From Betaproteobacteria bacterium UBA5582 (GTDB lineage: Bacteria; Pseudomonadota; Gammaproteobacteria; Burkholderiales; Rhodocyclaceae): a stretch of DNA of 64,000 nt. Below are positions 17,716 through 26,050 of this stretch, in pieces. The DNA lies in the NCBI GenBank assembly GCA_002425245.1, contig DILW01000075.1, positions 1 to 64,000 of the forward strand. Reading direction: 5' to 3'. Every line of letters starts with the position of its first letter. Within the stretch, counting starts at the first letter, position 1. Under the pieces are notes generated by a model. The model was not told the DNA's origin. It worked only from the letters and a program-made list of their open reading frames with translations, and did no database searches. The position numbers were made by a program, and so were the translations under genes.

Positions 17716-17773
17716 CTTGAAAGTTTCGGTGCAACAAAGCCTTGCGTCGATTTCTTGAAGCAGCACTTTGTTT

Positions 17774-17802
17774 TTGACTTGGTGAGCCAAAAATAATATC
17801 AT
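17774..17802 (+). promoter_or_regulatory. Sigma-70 promoter of the yceD-rpmF-plsX operon
   Basis: TTGACT (17774-17779), 17-nt spacer, TATCAT (17797-17802). The predicted start point is about 20 nt before the yceD start codon. Confidence 0.65.
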
Positions 17803-17830
17803 CCCACGTTTAAGTCGCACCAGATTCAGC

Positions 17831-18319
17831 TTGAAAAGAATCAACGATGCCTTCGCCTTTGCCCGGGATGCGCGTGTTCTGCAAGGAACACTGGCGGTTT
17901 CGGCGATGGAACGCCTGCATGATCTGCTGGCCGAAGTGTCCGGAGAGGTTTCCTGGCATCTCGAGGGTTATCGTGGGAAGCGTGGCGAACCCTTGCTGCG
18001 TTTGACGGTGAGCGGATCCATTCCGCTGGCGTGTCAGCGTTGTCTGGAAGCCATCGATTTCGAGCTGGAGGTTGATCGTTTGCTGGAAGTGATTCCGGCC
18101 AACGCCGACATGTCGCAAGACGAGCTGGAAGACGACAGCCGGGATTTTCTGCCGGTGGAAAAGGAACTGGATGTGGCGGAGCTGGTCGAGGACGAAATTC
18201 TGTTGTCCCTGCCGGTTGCGCCGCGACATGATGGATGTGGTTTGCCTGGCGCGTCCGGCGCCGGTGATCGGGGCAACCCGTTTGCCGCGCTGGCCGGGCT
18301 CAAAGGCAAGCCGAACTGA
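17831..18319 (+). CDS. yceD: YceD/DUF177 23S rRNA accumulation protein
   Basis: 162 residues. DUF177 protein with the conserved CQRCLEAI motif in the middle and an acidic stretch followed by LVEDEILLSLPVAPRH. It is nearly always upstream of rpmF; E. coli YceD is linked to 23S rRNA accumulation. The best start is a TTG at 17831; no ATG gives a family-like N-terminus (the protein should begin shortly before DAFAFARDARVLQG). The promoter is just upstream and rpmF follows after 19 nt. Confidence 0.9.
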   Translation: MKRINDAFAFARDARVLQGTLAVSAMERLHDLLAEVSGEVSWHLEGYRGKRGEPLLRLTVSGSIPLACQRCLEAIDFELEVDRLLEVIPANADMSQDELEDDSRDFLPVEKELDVAELVEDEILLSLPVAPRHDGCGLPGASGAGDRGNPFAALAGLKGKPN

Positions 18320-18338
18320 TTTTTTTTGGAGTAACAAA

Positions 18339-18518
18339 ATGGCCGTTCAACAGAACAAGAAGTCCCCGTCGAAGCGTGGCATGCACCGCGCCCATGATTT
18401 CCTGACCGCCCCCCCGCTGGCTGTCGAGTCCACCACTGGCGAGACGCACCTGCGTCACCACGTCTCCCCGAGCGGCTTCTACCGCGGCAAGAAGGTTCTC
18501 AAGGCCAAGGGCGAGTAA
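18339..18518 (+). CDS. rpmF: 50S ribosomal protein L32
   Basis: 59 residues, basic, starting MAVQQNKKSPSKRGMHRAHD, the usual L32 signature. A good Shine-Dalgarno (TTTGGAG) lies 7 nt upstream. It sits between yceD and plsX as in most proteobacteria. An intrinsic terminator begins 14 nt after its stop, which should uncouple its high expression from the lipid genes. Confidence 0.97.
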   Translation: MAVQQNKKSPSKRGMHRAHDFLTAPPLAVESTTGETHLRHHVSPSGFYRGKKVLKAKGE

Positions 18519-18531
18519 TCGTTCATCGAAG

Positions 18532-18569
18532 GGCAGGTGGCTCCTTCGGGAGCGCCTGCCTTTTCTTTT
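18532..18569 (+). terminator. Terminator/attenuator between rpmF and plsX
   Basis: A long stem with one bulge (18532-18544 with 18549-18560) closes a UUCG tetraloop and is followed by TTTTCTTTT (18561-18569). The T tract ends 3 nt before the plsX ATG. It probably lets only part of the rpmF transcripts continue into plsX. Confidence 0.82.
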
Positions 18570-18572
18570 GCC

Positions 18573-19601
18573 ATGACAACCCGCATCGCCATTGATTGCA
18601 TGGGGGGTGACCACGGACCGTCGGTGACGGTGCCCGCGGCTATCCGTTTTCTTGCAGAACATCCGGCGGCCCATCTCGTCCTGGTTGGTCAGGAGGAGGT
18701 GTTGCGTCCGCTGCTCGGCACCTCGGCCGAAGATTCACGCCTGCGCATCGTCAATGCGACCGAAGTGGTCGGCATGGACGAGTCGCCCGCGCTCGCCCTG
18801 CGCAACAAGAAGGACTCCTCAATGCGCGTGGCCATCAACCTGGTCAAGTCGGGTGAAGCCGATGCCTGCGTTTCGGCGGGCAACACCGGGGCATTGATGG
18901 CGATTTCCCGTTTCGTCCTCAAGATGCTGCCCGGCATTGACCGGCCGGCCATCTGCGCGCCGTTGCCGACGATCAACGGCCATACGCACATGCTCGATCT
19001 CGGCGCCAACGTCGATTGCGGGCCGGAGCACCTGCTGCAGTTCGGCATCATGGGGGCCATGCTGGTTGCCGCCATGGAGCACAAGGAACGGCCGACGGTC
19101 GGCATCCTCAATATCGGCGAGGAAGAGATCAAGGGTAACGAGGTGGTCAAGGCCGCCGCCGACCTGCTGCGCGCCTCCGATCTGAATTTCATCGGTAACG
19201 TCGAAGGTGACGGCATTTACAAAGGCGAAGCCGATGTCATCGTTTGCGACGGATTTGTCGGTAATGTTGCCCTGAAGACTTCCGAAGGGCTGGCGCAGAT
19301 GCTGGCCTCGTCGCTGCGTTCCGAGTTCAAGCGCAACTGGCTGACCAAGATCGCCGCCCTGATCGCCATTTCGGTGCTCAACAATTTCAAGAAGCGCTTC
19401 GATCATCGCCGCTACAACGGCGCCATCCTGCTCGGCCTCAAGGGGATCTCGGTCAAGAGCCACGGCTCGGCCGACGAACTCTCCTTTGGCAACGCCATCG
19501 CCCGCGCTTACGACGCGGCACAGAATCGCGTCCTGGAGCGGATTACCGAGCGCTTGGCACAAACCAATGCGGCTTCGTCCGCTGCTGTGGAGACAGTCTG
19601 A
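18573..19601 (+). CDS. plsX: Phosphate acyltransferase PlsX
   Basis: 342 residues. PlsX makes acyl-phosphate from acyl-ACP for phospholipid synthesis. The N-terminus TTRIAIDCMGGDHGP is the family signature, and GNTGALMA, DLGANVDC and CDGFVGNVALKTSEG follow. The ATG at 18573 gives the conserved start but has the terminator T tract, not a Shine-Dalgarno, just upstream. A GTG at 18537 has a GAAGGG nearby but adds 12 non-conserved residues containing the hairpin. The plsX stop abuts the fabH ATG directly. Confidence 0.95.
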   Translation: MTTRIAIDCMGGDHGPSVTVPAAIRFLAEHPAAHLVLVGQEEVLRPLLGTSAEDSRLRIVNATEVVGMDESPALALRNKKDSSMRVAINLVKSGEADACVSAGNTGALMAISRFVLKMLPGIDRPAICAPLPTINGHTHMLDLGANVDCGPEHLLQFGIMGAMLVAAMEHKERPTVGILNIGEEEIKGNEVVKAAADLLRASDLNFIGNVEGDGIYKGEADVIVCDGFVGNVALKTSEGLAQMLASSLRSEFKRNWLTKIAALIAISVLNNFKKRFDHRRYNGAILLGLKGISVKSHGSADELSFGNAIARAYDAAQNRVLERITERLAQTNAASSAAVETV

Positions 19602-20561
19602 ATGTATGCACGCGTGATCGGCACCGGCAGCTACCTGCCGGGCAAACCCGTCAGCAACGACGACCTGGCGGCGCGCGGGATCGATACCAACGACGAGTGG
19701 ATCGTCACCCGGACCGGTATCCGCTGCCGCCATCTGGCCGAGGCCGGCACCACCTCGAGCGAGCTCGGCCTGATCGCCGCCCAGCGGGCACTGGAAATGG
19801 CCGGTGTCGCTGCCGCTGATCTGGACCTGATCGTCGTTGCTACCTCGACGCCGGATTTCATTTTCCCGAGCACTGCCTGCATCATTCAGGGCAAGCTCGG
19901 TAACAAGGGCGCTGCTGCCTTCGATGTGCAGGCCGTGTGCGCCGGTTTCACCTACGCCCTGGGAATTGCCGAGAAGTTCATCGTTTCCGGCTCGCACAAG
20001 AAGGCGCTGGTCATCGGTGCCGAAGTCTTTTCGCGCATCCTCGACTGGAACGACCGCGGCACCTGCGTGCTGTTCGGCGACGGTGCCGGCGCGGTGGTGC
20101 TCGAAGCCGCCGAGACCCCGGGCATCATGGCCACGGCGATGCACGCCGACGGCAGCCAGTTCGGCATCCTCAACGTGCCCGGCCAGGTCAGTTGCGGTCA
20201 GGTTACCGGCGACCCCTTCCTGCGCATGGATGGTCAGGCGGTGTTCAAATTCGCTGTGCGCGTGCTTGCCGACATCGCCGAGGAAGTCTGCGCCAAAGCG
20301 GGTATCGCCACTACCGATGTTGACTGGTTGATTCCGCATCAGGCGAACATCCGCATCATCGAGGCTACCGGCAAAAGGTTGGGGGTAGCGCGTGAAAAAG
20401 TGATCGTTTCCGTCGATCGTCACGGCAATACCTCGGCCGCATCGGTGCCGCTGGCGCTGGACGAAGCCGTTCGCGATGGACGCATCCAGCGCGGCCAGAA
20501 AGTCCTGGTCGAGGGTGTTGGCGGCGGTTTCACCTGGGGCGCGGCCCTGCTCGAATTCTGA
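19602..20561 (+). CDS. fabH: Beta-ketoacyl-ACP synthase III
   Basis: 319 residues. FabH condenses acetyl-CoA with malonyl-ACP to start fatty-acid synthesis. The catalytic triad is visible: Cys in VQAVCAGFTYAL (about 112), His in WLIPHQANIRI and Asn in HGNTSAASVPLAL. The length is typical. It starts directly after the plsX stop and is followed 17 nt later by fabD with a good AGGAG. Confidence 0.97.
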   Translation: MYARVIGTGSYLPGKPVSNDDLAARGIDTNDEWIVTRTGIRCRHLAEAGTTSSELGLIAAQRALEMAGVAAADLDLIVVATSTPDFIFPSTACIIQGKLGNKGAAAFDVQAVCAGFTYALGIAEKFIVSGSHKKALVIGAEVFSRILDWNDRGTCVLFGDGAGAVVLEAAETPGIMATAMHADGSQFGILNVPGQVSCGQVTGDPFLRMDGQAVFKFAVRVLADIAEEVCAKAGIATTDVDWLIPHQANIRIIEATGKRLGVAREKVIVSVDRHGNTSAASVPLALDEAVRDGRIQRGQKVLVEGVGGGFTWGAALLEF

Positions 20562-20578
20562 TAACAGGAGACTGATCC

Positions 20579-21505
20579 ATGTCTTTTGCCTTCGTATTTC
20601 CCGGCCAGGGCTCGCAGAGCGTTGGCATGATGGCCGCCTACGGCGATGCCGCCGTGGTTCGCGCCACCTTTGACGAAGCTTCCGCCGCGCTCGGCGACGA
20701 CCTGTGGGCGATGGTCGCCGACGGTCCGGCCGAAGTCCTGACCCAGACCGTCAATACCCAGCCGGTCATGCTCACCGCCGGCATCGCCGCCTGGCGCCTG
20801 TGGTGCGAGAAGGGCGGCAAGATGCCGGCCGTCGTCGCCGGCCATAGCCTGGGCGAGTATTCAGCGCTGGTTGCCGCCGGCGTCATCGAATTCAAGGATG
20901 CGGTGCCGCTGGTTCGCCTGCGCGCCGCCGCCATGCAGGAAGCCGTGCCGCTCGGCACCGGCGCCATGGCCGCCGTGCTCGGCCTGGATAACGCCGGCAT
21001 CGCCGCCGCCTGCGCCGAAGCGGCGCAGGGCGAAATCGTCGAACCGGTCAATTTCAACGCCAACGGCCAGACCGTGATCGCCGGCCACAAGGGCGCCGTC
21101 GAACGCGCCATGGACGCCTGCAAGGCGCGTGGCGCCAAGATGGCCAAGGCGCTGCCGGTGTCGGCCCCGTTCCATTCCTCGCTGATCCGTCCGGCCGCCG
21201 ACAAACTGGCCGCGCGTCTGGCCGAACTGGCGCTTCAGGCGCCGAAGATTCCGGTGATCAACAACGTCGACGTGGCGATCGAAAACGATCCGGCCCGGAT
21301 CAAGGATGCGCTGGTGCGCCAGGCCTACAACCCGGTGCGCTGGGTTGAGACGATCCAGAAAATGGCCGCCATCGGCGTGACGACCGTGGCCGAATGCGGT
21401 CCGGGCAAGGTCCTGGCCGGTCTGACCAAGCGCTGCGCCGATGGCGTCGCCGGGGTTGCCCTGGCCGACGCGGCGGCCATCGAAGCCAACCTCGGCCTGG
21501 AGTAA
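20579..21505 (+). CDS. fabD: Malonyl-CoA:ACP transacylase
   Basis: 308 residues. It transfers malonyl from CoA to ACP. It begins FAFVFPGQGSQSVGMM, with the catalytic serine in GHSLGEYSAL and the catalytic histidine in SAPFHSSLI. AGGAG lies 8 nt before the ATG. It is in the plsX-fabHDG operon, 3 nt from fabG. Confidence 0.97.
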   Translation: MSFAFVFPGQGSQSVGMMAAYGDAAVVRATFDEASAALGDDLWAMVADGPAEVLTQTVNTQPVMLTAGIAAWRLWCEKGGKMPAVVAGHSLGEYSALVAAGVIEFKDAVPLVRLRAAAMQEAVPLGTGAMAAVLGLDNAGIAAACAEAAQGEIVEPVNFNANGQTVIAGHKGAVERAMDACKARGAKMAKALPVSAPFHSSLIRPAADKLAARLAELALQAPKIPVINNVDVAIENDPARIKDALVRQAYNPVRWVETIQKMAAIGVTTVAECGPGKVLAGLTKRCADGVAGVALADAAAIEANLGLE

Positions 21506-21508
21506 GCG

Positions 21509-22249
21509 ATGCTCAACGACAAGATTGCCCTGGTTACCGGCGCCACCCGCGGCATTGGCCGCGCCATTGCCCTCGAACTCGGCCGTCAGGGCGCCACCGT
21601 GATCGGTACGGCGACCAGCGAAGCCGGTGCCGGGCAGATTTCTGCCTACCTTGCCGAAGCCGGCATCAAGGGCCGCGGCGTCGTTCTCAACGTCACCGAC
21701 AACGCCCAGACCGATGCCGTGCTCGCCGATGTCGCCAAGGAATTCGGCGCCATCACCGTACTCGTCAATAACGCCGGCATCACCCGCGACAACCTGGCCA
21801 TGCGCATGGGCGACGACGAGTGGGACGCGGTCATCGACACCAACCTGAAGGCGGTTTTCCGCCTGTCGCGCGGTGTCATGCGCGGCATGATGAAGGCGCG
21901 CTTCGGCCGCATCGTCAATATTTCGTCGGTCGTTGGTTATTCCGGCAACCCCGGCCAGGCCAACTACTGCGCCGCCAAGGCCGGCGTCGCCGGGCTCTCC
22001 CGGTCGCTGGCGCGCGAGCTGGGCAGCCGCAACATCACGGTCAATTGCGTCGCGCCGGGCTTCATTGCCACCGACATGACGCATGCCTTGACCGAAGAAC
22101 AAAAGGCCGCAATGCTGGCCTCGATTCCGCTGGCCCGTGCCGGCACACCTGAAGACGTCGCCGGTGCGGTCGGCTTCCTGGTTTCTCCTGCTGCCTCGTA
22201 TGTCACGGGAACCACCGTGCATGTGAACGGCGGCATGTTCATGGATTGA
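21509..22249 (+). CDS. fabG: 3-oxoacyl-ACP reductase
   Basis: 246 residues. NADPH-dependent short-chain dehydrogenase of the fatty-acid cycle: cofactor motif TGATRGIGRA, NNAG, and catalytic Ser...Tyr-X3-Lys in SSVVGYSGNPGQANYCAAK. GGAG lies before the ATG, at the fabD stop. The next gene, acpP, has its own promoter that begins at the fabG stop. Confidence 0.97.
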   Translation: MLNDKIALVTGATRGIGRAIALELGRQGATVIGTATSEAGAGQISAYLAEAGIKGRGVVLNVTDNAQTDAVLADVAKEFGAITVLVNNAGITRDNLAMRMGDDEWDAVIDTNLKAVFRLSRGVMRGMMKARFGRIVNISSVVGYSGNPGQANYCAAKAGVAGLSRSLARELGSRNITVNCVAPGFIATDMTHALTEEQKAAMLASIPLARAGTPEDVAGAVGFLVSPAASYVTGTTVHVNGGMFMD

Positions 22250-22278
22250 TTACACCAAGTCCCGGCTTTTGGTAGAAT
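22250..22278 (+). promoter_or_regulatory. Sigma-70 promoter of acpP
   Basis: TTACAC (22250-22255), 17-nt spacer, TAGAAT (22273-22278), about 37 nt before the acpP leader's strong GAAGGAG. It allows acyl carrier protein to be made far above its operon neighbours. Confidence 0.7.
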
Positions 22279-22321
22279 CAACACGTTTTTTTTCGTACCC
22301 CGAGGGGAAGGAGTTTTTCGA

Positions 22322-22558
22322 ATGGATAACATCGTAGAGCGCGTCAAGAAGATCGTCGCCGAACAACTGGGTGTGAACGAAGCGGACATCAAGAACGAGT
22401 CCTCCTTCGTCGACGATCTGGGCGCGGATTCGCTGGACACCGTCGAGCTGGTCATGGCGCTGGAAGAGGAATTCGAATGCGAAATTCCGGACGACCAGGC
22501 CGAGAAGATCACGACGGTCCAGCAGGCTGTCGATTACATCCTCGCCAACAAGCAGTAA
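22322..22558 (+). CDS. acpP: Acyl carrier protein
   Basis: 78 residues, strongly acidic, with the phosphopantetheine serine in the motif GADSLDTVELVMALEEEF. The start has a strong Shine-Dalgarno (GAAGGAG). ACP carries the growing chain for the Fab enzymes encoded around it. It is modified by AcpS (34820-35197). A private promoter upstream and a strong terminator downstream make it a near-independent unit inside the fab operon. Confidence 0.98.
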   Translation: MDNIVERVKKIVAEQLGVNEADIKNESSFVDDLGADSLDTVELVMALEEEFECEIPDDQAEKITTVQQAVDYILANKQ

Positions 22559-22578
22559 GCCAATTCCGGTTTCAACCA

Positions 22579-22615
22579 GGCAAGGCCGGCCCCCAAGGCC
22601 GGCCTTGCCATTTTT
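22579..22615 (+). terminator. Intrinsic terminator between acpP and fabF
   Basis: A perfect 13-bp GC-rich stem (22579-22591 with 22597-22609), 5-nt loop, then ATTTTT. It would end most acpP transcripts before fabF. Confidence 0.88.
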
Positions 22616-22633
22616 GCTTTCGGAGTGCATATC

Positions 22634-23869
22634 TTGGCACGTCGTAGAGTCGTCATCACCGGCCTGGGCCTGATTTCCCCGGTCGGCAACAGCGTTGAGG
22701 AAGGGTGGCGGAACATCGTTGCCGGCGTTTCCGGCATCGCCCCCATCACCCGCTTCGATACCTCGACCTTTCCGGTGCAGTTTGCCGGTGAAGTCAAGAA
22801 TTTCGACATCACCCAGTACATCTCCGCCAAGGACGCCCGCCGCATGGATACCTTCATCCATTACGGCCTGGCGGCGGGCATGCAGGCCGTGCGCGATGCC
22901 GGTCTCGACCAAGAAGGTGCTGCCGACCCTGAGCGCGTCGGCGTTGCCATTGGGTCAGGCATCGGCGGCCTGCCCTTGATCGAAGCCACCAAGGACGAGT
23001 ACAACGCCGCCGGTGTGCGCAAGGTCTCGCCCTTCTTCGTTCCCGGTTCGATCATCAACATGATTTCCGGCAACCTGTCGATCGAGTTCGGCTTCAAGGG
23101 CCCCAATCTGTCGATCGTCACCGCCTGCACGACCGGCACGCACTCGATCGGCGAAGCTGCTCGCATCATCGAATACGGCGATGCCGACGTGATGGTCGCC
23201 GGCGGTGCCGAATCGACGGTGTCGCCGCTCGGTCTCGGCGGCTTCTGCGCCGCCCGCGCGCTGTCCACCCGCAACGACGACCCGGCCACGGCCAGCCGTC
23301 CGTGGGACAAGGATCGCGATGGCTTCGTGCTGGGCGAGGGCGCCGGCGTCCTGGTCCTCGAAGAGTATGAGCACGCCAAGGCCCGCGGCGCCAAAATCTA
23401 CGCCGAAGTGGCCGGCTACGGCATGAGTGCCGACGCCTACCACATCACCGCCCCGAACATGGACGGCCCGCGCCGCTCGATGGTCAACGCGCTGAAGAAC
23501 GCTGGTGTGACGCCGGCCGACGTTCAGTACGTCAATGCGCACGGCACCTCGACGCCGCTCGGCGACAAGAACGAATCGGACGCGATCAAGGCAGCTTTCG
23601 GCGATGCCGCCTACAAGATCGTCGTCAATTCGACCAAGTCGATGACCGGTCACCTGCTCGGCGGTGCCGGCGGGGTCGAGTCGCTGTTCACGGTGCTGGC
23701 CATCCATCACCAGATCTCGCCGCCGACGATCAACATCTTCAACCAGGACCCGGAATGCGACCTGGACTACTGCGCCAACCAGGCGCGGCCGATGAAGATC
23801 GACATCGCGCTGAAGAACAACTTCGGCTTCGGCGGTACCAACGGTTCGCTGGTGTTCAAGCGGATCTAG
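22634..23869 (+). CDS. fabF: Beta-ketoacyl-ACP synthase II
   Basis: 411 residues from TTG. FabF elongates fatty acids. The catalytic Cys is in VTACTTGTHSIG, and the two histidines are in NAHGTSTPLGD and MTGHLLGGAGGVE. TTG at 22634 is chosen because CGGAG at 22620-22624 stands 9 nt before it and the protein then starts MARRRVVITGLG. The upstream GTG at 22625 directly abuts the Shine-Dalgarno and cannot use it. Expression must come from read-through of the acpP terminator or from an unseen promoter. Confidence 0.96.
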   Translation: MARRRVVITGLGLISPVGNSVEEGWRNIVAGVSGIAPITRFDTSTFPVQFAGEVKNFDITQYISAKDARRMDTFIHYGLAAGMQAVRDAGLDQEGAADPERVGVAIGSGIGGLPLIEATKDEYNAAGVRKVSPFFVPGSIINMISGNLSIEFGFKGPNLSIVTACTTGTHSIGEAARIIEYGDADVMVAGGAESTVSPLGLGGFCAARALSTRNDDPATASRPWDKDRDGFVLGEGAGVLVLEEYEHAKARGAKIYAEVAGYGMSADAYHITAPNMDGPRRSMVNALKNAGVTPADVQYVNAHGTSTPLGDKNESDAIKAAFGDAAYKIVVNSTKSMTGHLLGGAGGVESLFTVLAIHHQISPPTINIFNQDPECDLDYCANQARPMKIDIALKNNFGFGGTNGSLVFKRI

Positions 23870-23893
23870 GCGCTTCCTTCGGGGATACGAACG

Positions 23894-24337
23894 GTGCAGT
23901 TTCCGGTGATCGTCGGACTGCACCGTTCTTCTTTTCTGGCGCGGGCGCTGGGCCTGCTGGCCCTGGCGAGCAGTGTTTTCGTTCTTTTCTATCCGCGCTC
24001 GCCGTGGCTGCTCTGCGGCCTGCTGGTGCTGATCTGGCTGATTGCCGGACTGGCCTGGCGCCGGTTGCGCCCCCCGTATTCAGCCCTGCGCCTGATGCGC
24101 GACGGGCAGATTGACGGGCGTCTGCCGGGAGCGACGGACTTTCAGCCGCTGCACTGCCTGCCTGGGCCGCTGGTGCATCCCTGGCTGACGGTGCTGCGCC
24201 TGAAGCCGGCAGCGGACGGGCCGGTCCAGACCCTGGTGGTGCTCGGCGATTCCACCACGGCCGAGGATTTCAGGCGCCTGCGCGTGTTTCTCCGCTGGCA
24301 GGCAATGCGTTTCAAGCTTTCGGGCGACGCGGTCTGA
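23894..24337 (+). CDS. YgfX-like small inner-membrane protein
   Basis: 147 residues from GTG (GGGGA 8 nt upstream). Two adjacent hydrophobic helices (about 15-33 and 37-55) precede a small soluble domain with PLVHPWLTVLRL and VVLGDSTTAEDFRRLRVFLRW. This pattern fits the YgfX/CptA-like family often found near nadB in Betaproteobacteria. E. coli YgfX was described as a toxin acting on cytoskeletal proteins; no partner antitoxin (SdhE/YgfY) is seen beside it here, so a toxin role is not supported. Its last 26 nt overlap the convergent nadB. Confidence 0.6.
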   Translation: MQFPVIVGLHRSSFLARALGLLALASSVFVLFYPRSPWLLCGLLVLIWLIAGLAWRRLRPPYSALRLMRDGQIDGRLPGATDFQPLHCLPGPLVHPWLTVLRLKPAADGPVQTLVVLGDSTTAEDFRRLRVFLRWQAMRFKLSGDAV

Positions 24338-25889
24338 GTACGGTGTTGCGGGGCTTGTCGGCAATATCCGGGTAATCCGGCGAGTAGTGAAGGCCGCGGC
24401 TTTCCTTGCGCAGCATCGCGCAACGGATGATCAGTTCGGCAGTCAGCACCAGGTTGCGCAGTTCGATCAGGTCGTGGCTGACGCGGAAATTGGCGTAGAA
24501 CTCGTTGATCTCGCGCTTGAGCAGGCGAACGCGGTGCTCGGCCCGCTGCAGGCGCTTGGTGGTGCGGACGATGCCGACGTAATCCCACATGAAGCGGCGC
24601 AACTCGTCCCAGTTGTGGGAAATCACCACTTCCTCGTCGGCGTCGGTGACTCGGCTGTCGTCCCAGTCCGGCAGCTCGGGGCAGGGCGGCGGCGGGTAGG
24701 CGAGCATGTGGGCGACCGCCGATTCGGAGAAGATCAGGCATTCAAGCAGTGAGTTCGAAGCCAGGCGGTTGGCGCCGTGCAGGCCGGTGCACGAGGCTTC
24801 GCCGGCGACATAGAGGCCTTCGACATCGGTACGGCCGTGCAGGTCGCAAACGATGCCGCCGCAGGTGTAGTGCGCCGCCGGTACCACCGGTATCGGTTCG
24901 CGGGTGATGTCGATGCCGAGTTCCAGGCAGCGCGCGTGGATGTTCGGGAAATGCTCGCGGATGAAGGCCTCGCCCTTGTGGGAAATGTCGAGGTGCACGC
25001 AGTCGAGGCCGCGCTTCTTCATCTCGAAATCGATCGCCCGGGCAACAATGTCGCGCGGCGCCAGTTCCTCGCGCTCGTCGTGCTCGGGCATGAAGCGGGT
25101 GCCGTCGGGCAGCTTGAGCAAGCCGCCTTCGCCACGTACCGCTTCGGAAATCAGGAAGGACTTGGCCTTGGGGTGGTACAGGCAGGTCGGATGGAACTGG
25201 ATGAATTCCATGTTGGCCACCCGACAACCCGCCCGCCAGGCCATGGCGATGCCGTCGCCGGTGGAGGTGTCGGGATTGGTGGTGAACAGATAGACCTTGC
25301 CGGCGCCGCCGGTGGCCAGCAGGGTGCTGCCGGCGCCCAGAGTGATCACCTCGCCGGCGACGGTGTCGAGCACGTAGGCGCCGTAGCAGCGGTTTTCGCC
25401 GGTGCCCAGCTTGCCGCCGGTAATCAGGTCGACCGCGATATGGTCTTCGAAGACGTGAATGTTCGGGTGTTTGCGGACCTTCTCGGTGAGCGTCTGCTGG
25501 ACTGCGGCACCGGTCGCGTCGGCGACATGGATGACGCGGCGGGCGCTGTGGCCGCCTTCCCGGGTGAGGTGATAGCCGGATTCGTCCTTGGTGAAGGGAA
25601 CGCCTTGTTCGATCAGCCATTCGATGGCGCGTCTGCCGTTCTCGACGACGAAGCGGGTGGCCTTTTCGTCGTTCAGCCAGGCACCGGCAACAAAAGTGTC
25701 CTGAATGTGCGCTTCGATCGAGTCGCGGTTGTCGAGTACTGCGGCAATTCCCCCTTGTGCCCATCCAGAGGCGGAGTCCTCAAGCTTGCGCTTGCTGATC
25801 AGCGCGACACGGCAACGATCAGCCAGTCTCAGCGCGGCCGACTGGCCGGCCAGACCGCTGCCGATGATGAGTACATCAAAGTTGAGCAC
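24312..25889 (-). CDS. nadB: L-aspartate oxidase
   Basis: 525 residues. FAD enzyme that oxidises aspartate to iminoaspartate, the first step of de novo NAD synthesis. The FAD-binding motif VLIIGSGLAGQSAAL is at the N-terminus. SASGWAQGGIAAVL, TGGAGKVYLFTTNP, the active-site regions GGHSARRVIH and EFIQFHPTCLY, and GLYVAGEASCTGLHGANRLASNSLLE all match the NadB/fumarate-reductase flavoprotein family. Start GTG at 25889 is preferred because it leads directly into the FAD motif; an earlier in-frame ATG (25964) adds 25 non-conserved residues. nadA and nadC are not nearby. Confidence 0.95.
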   Translation of the reverse strand: MLNFDVLIIGSGLAGQSAALRLADRCRVALISKRKLEDSASGWAQGGIAAVLDNRDSIEAHIQDTFVAGAWLNDEKATRFVVENGRRAIEWLIEQGVPFTKDESGYHLTREGGHSARRVIHVADATGAAVQQTLTEKVRKHPNIHVFEDHIAVDLITGGKLGTGENRCYGAYVLDTVAGEVITLGAGSTLLATGGAGKVYLFTTNPDTSTGDGIAMAWRAGCRVANMEFIQFHPTCLYHPKAKSFLISEAVRGEGGLLKLPDGTRFMPEHDEREELAPRDIVARAIDFEMKKRGLDCVHLDISHKGEAFIREHFPNIHARCLELGIDITREPIPVVPAAHYTCGGIVCDLHGRTDVEGLYVAGEASCTGLHGANRLASNSLLECLIFSESAVAHMLAYPPPPCPELPDWDDSRVTDADEEVVISHNWDELRRFMWDYVGIVRTTKRLQRAEHRVRLLKREINEFYANFRVSHDLIELRNLVLTAELIIRCAMLRKESRGLHYSPDYPDIADKPRNTVLRPRRPKA

Positions 25890-25920
25890 GGCGATTCCCG
25901 GAGAAGATGATCCGGCGCGC

Positions 25921-25929
25921 AATATAGCA
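25921..25929 (-). promoter_or_regulatory. Candidate extended -10 promoter for nadB
   Basis: On the minus strand the sequence reads TGCTATATT, an extended -10 (TGn-TATATT), 31 nt upstream of the nadB GTG. No good -35 is visible, as is usual for extended -10 promoters. Confidence 0.4.
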
Positions 25930-26050
25930 CGCGGGAAACGATTCACATCGTTACAGAAAGTCACAAATAGGGATAAGTCCCTAGAGATGCCGGCAAAGGG
26001 CCTGCGTTATACTCTGGCCCACAAGAACCATTCCCCGGGAAAACAGAGCC

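Noticed and set aside
17138..17737. N-terminal extension of the RsmI-like methyltransferase over maf
   Set aside because: The extension is an out-of-frame reading of maf. The true start at 17137 overlaps the maf stop by one base and begins the conserved fold.
18819..20423. Long minus-strand frame across plsX and fabH
   Set aside because: Both sense genes are complete and conserved, and the antisense protein spans two unrelated genes.
23894..24337. Toxin-antitoxin module
   Set aside because: The YgfX-like protein has no SdhE/YgfY-type antitoxin gene beside it. Its position between fabF and nadB is a conserved housekeeping one.
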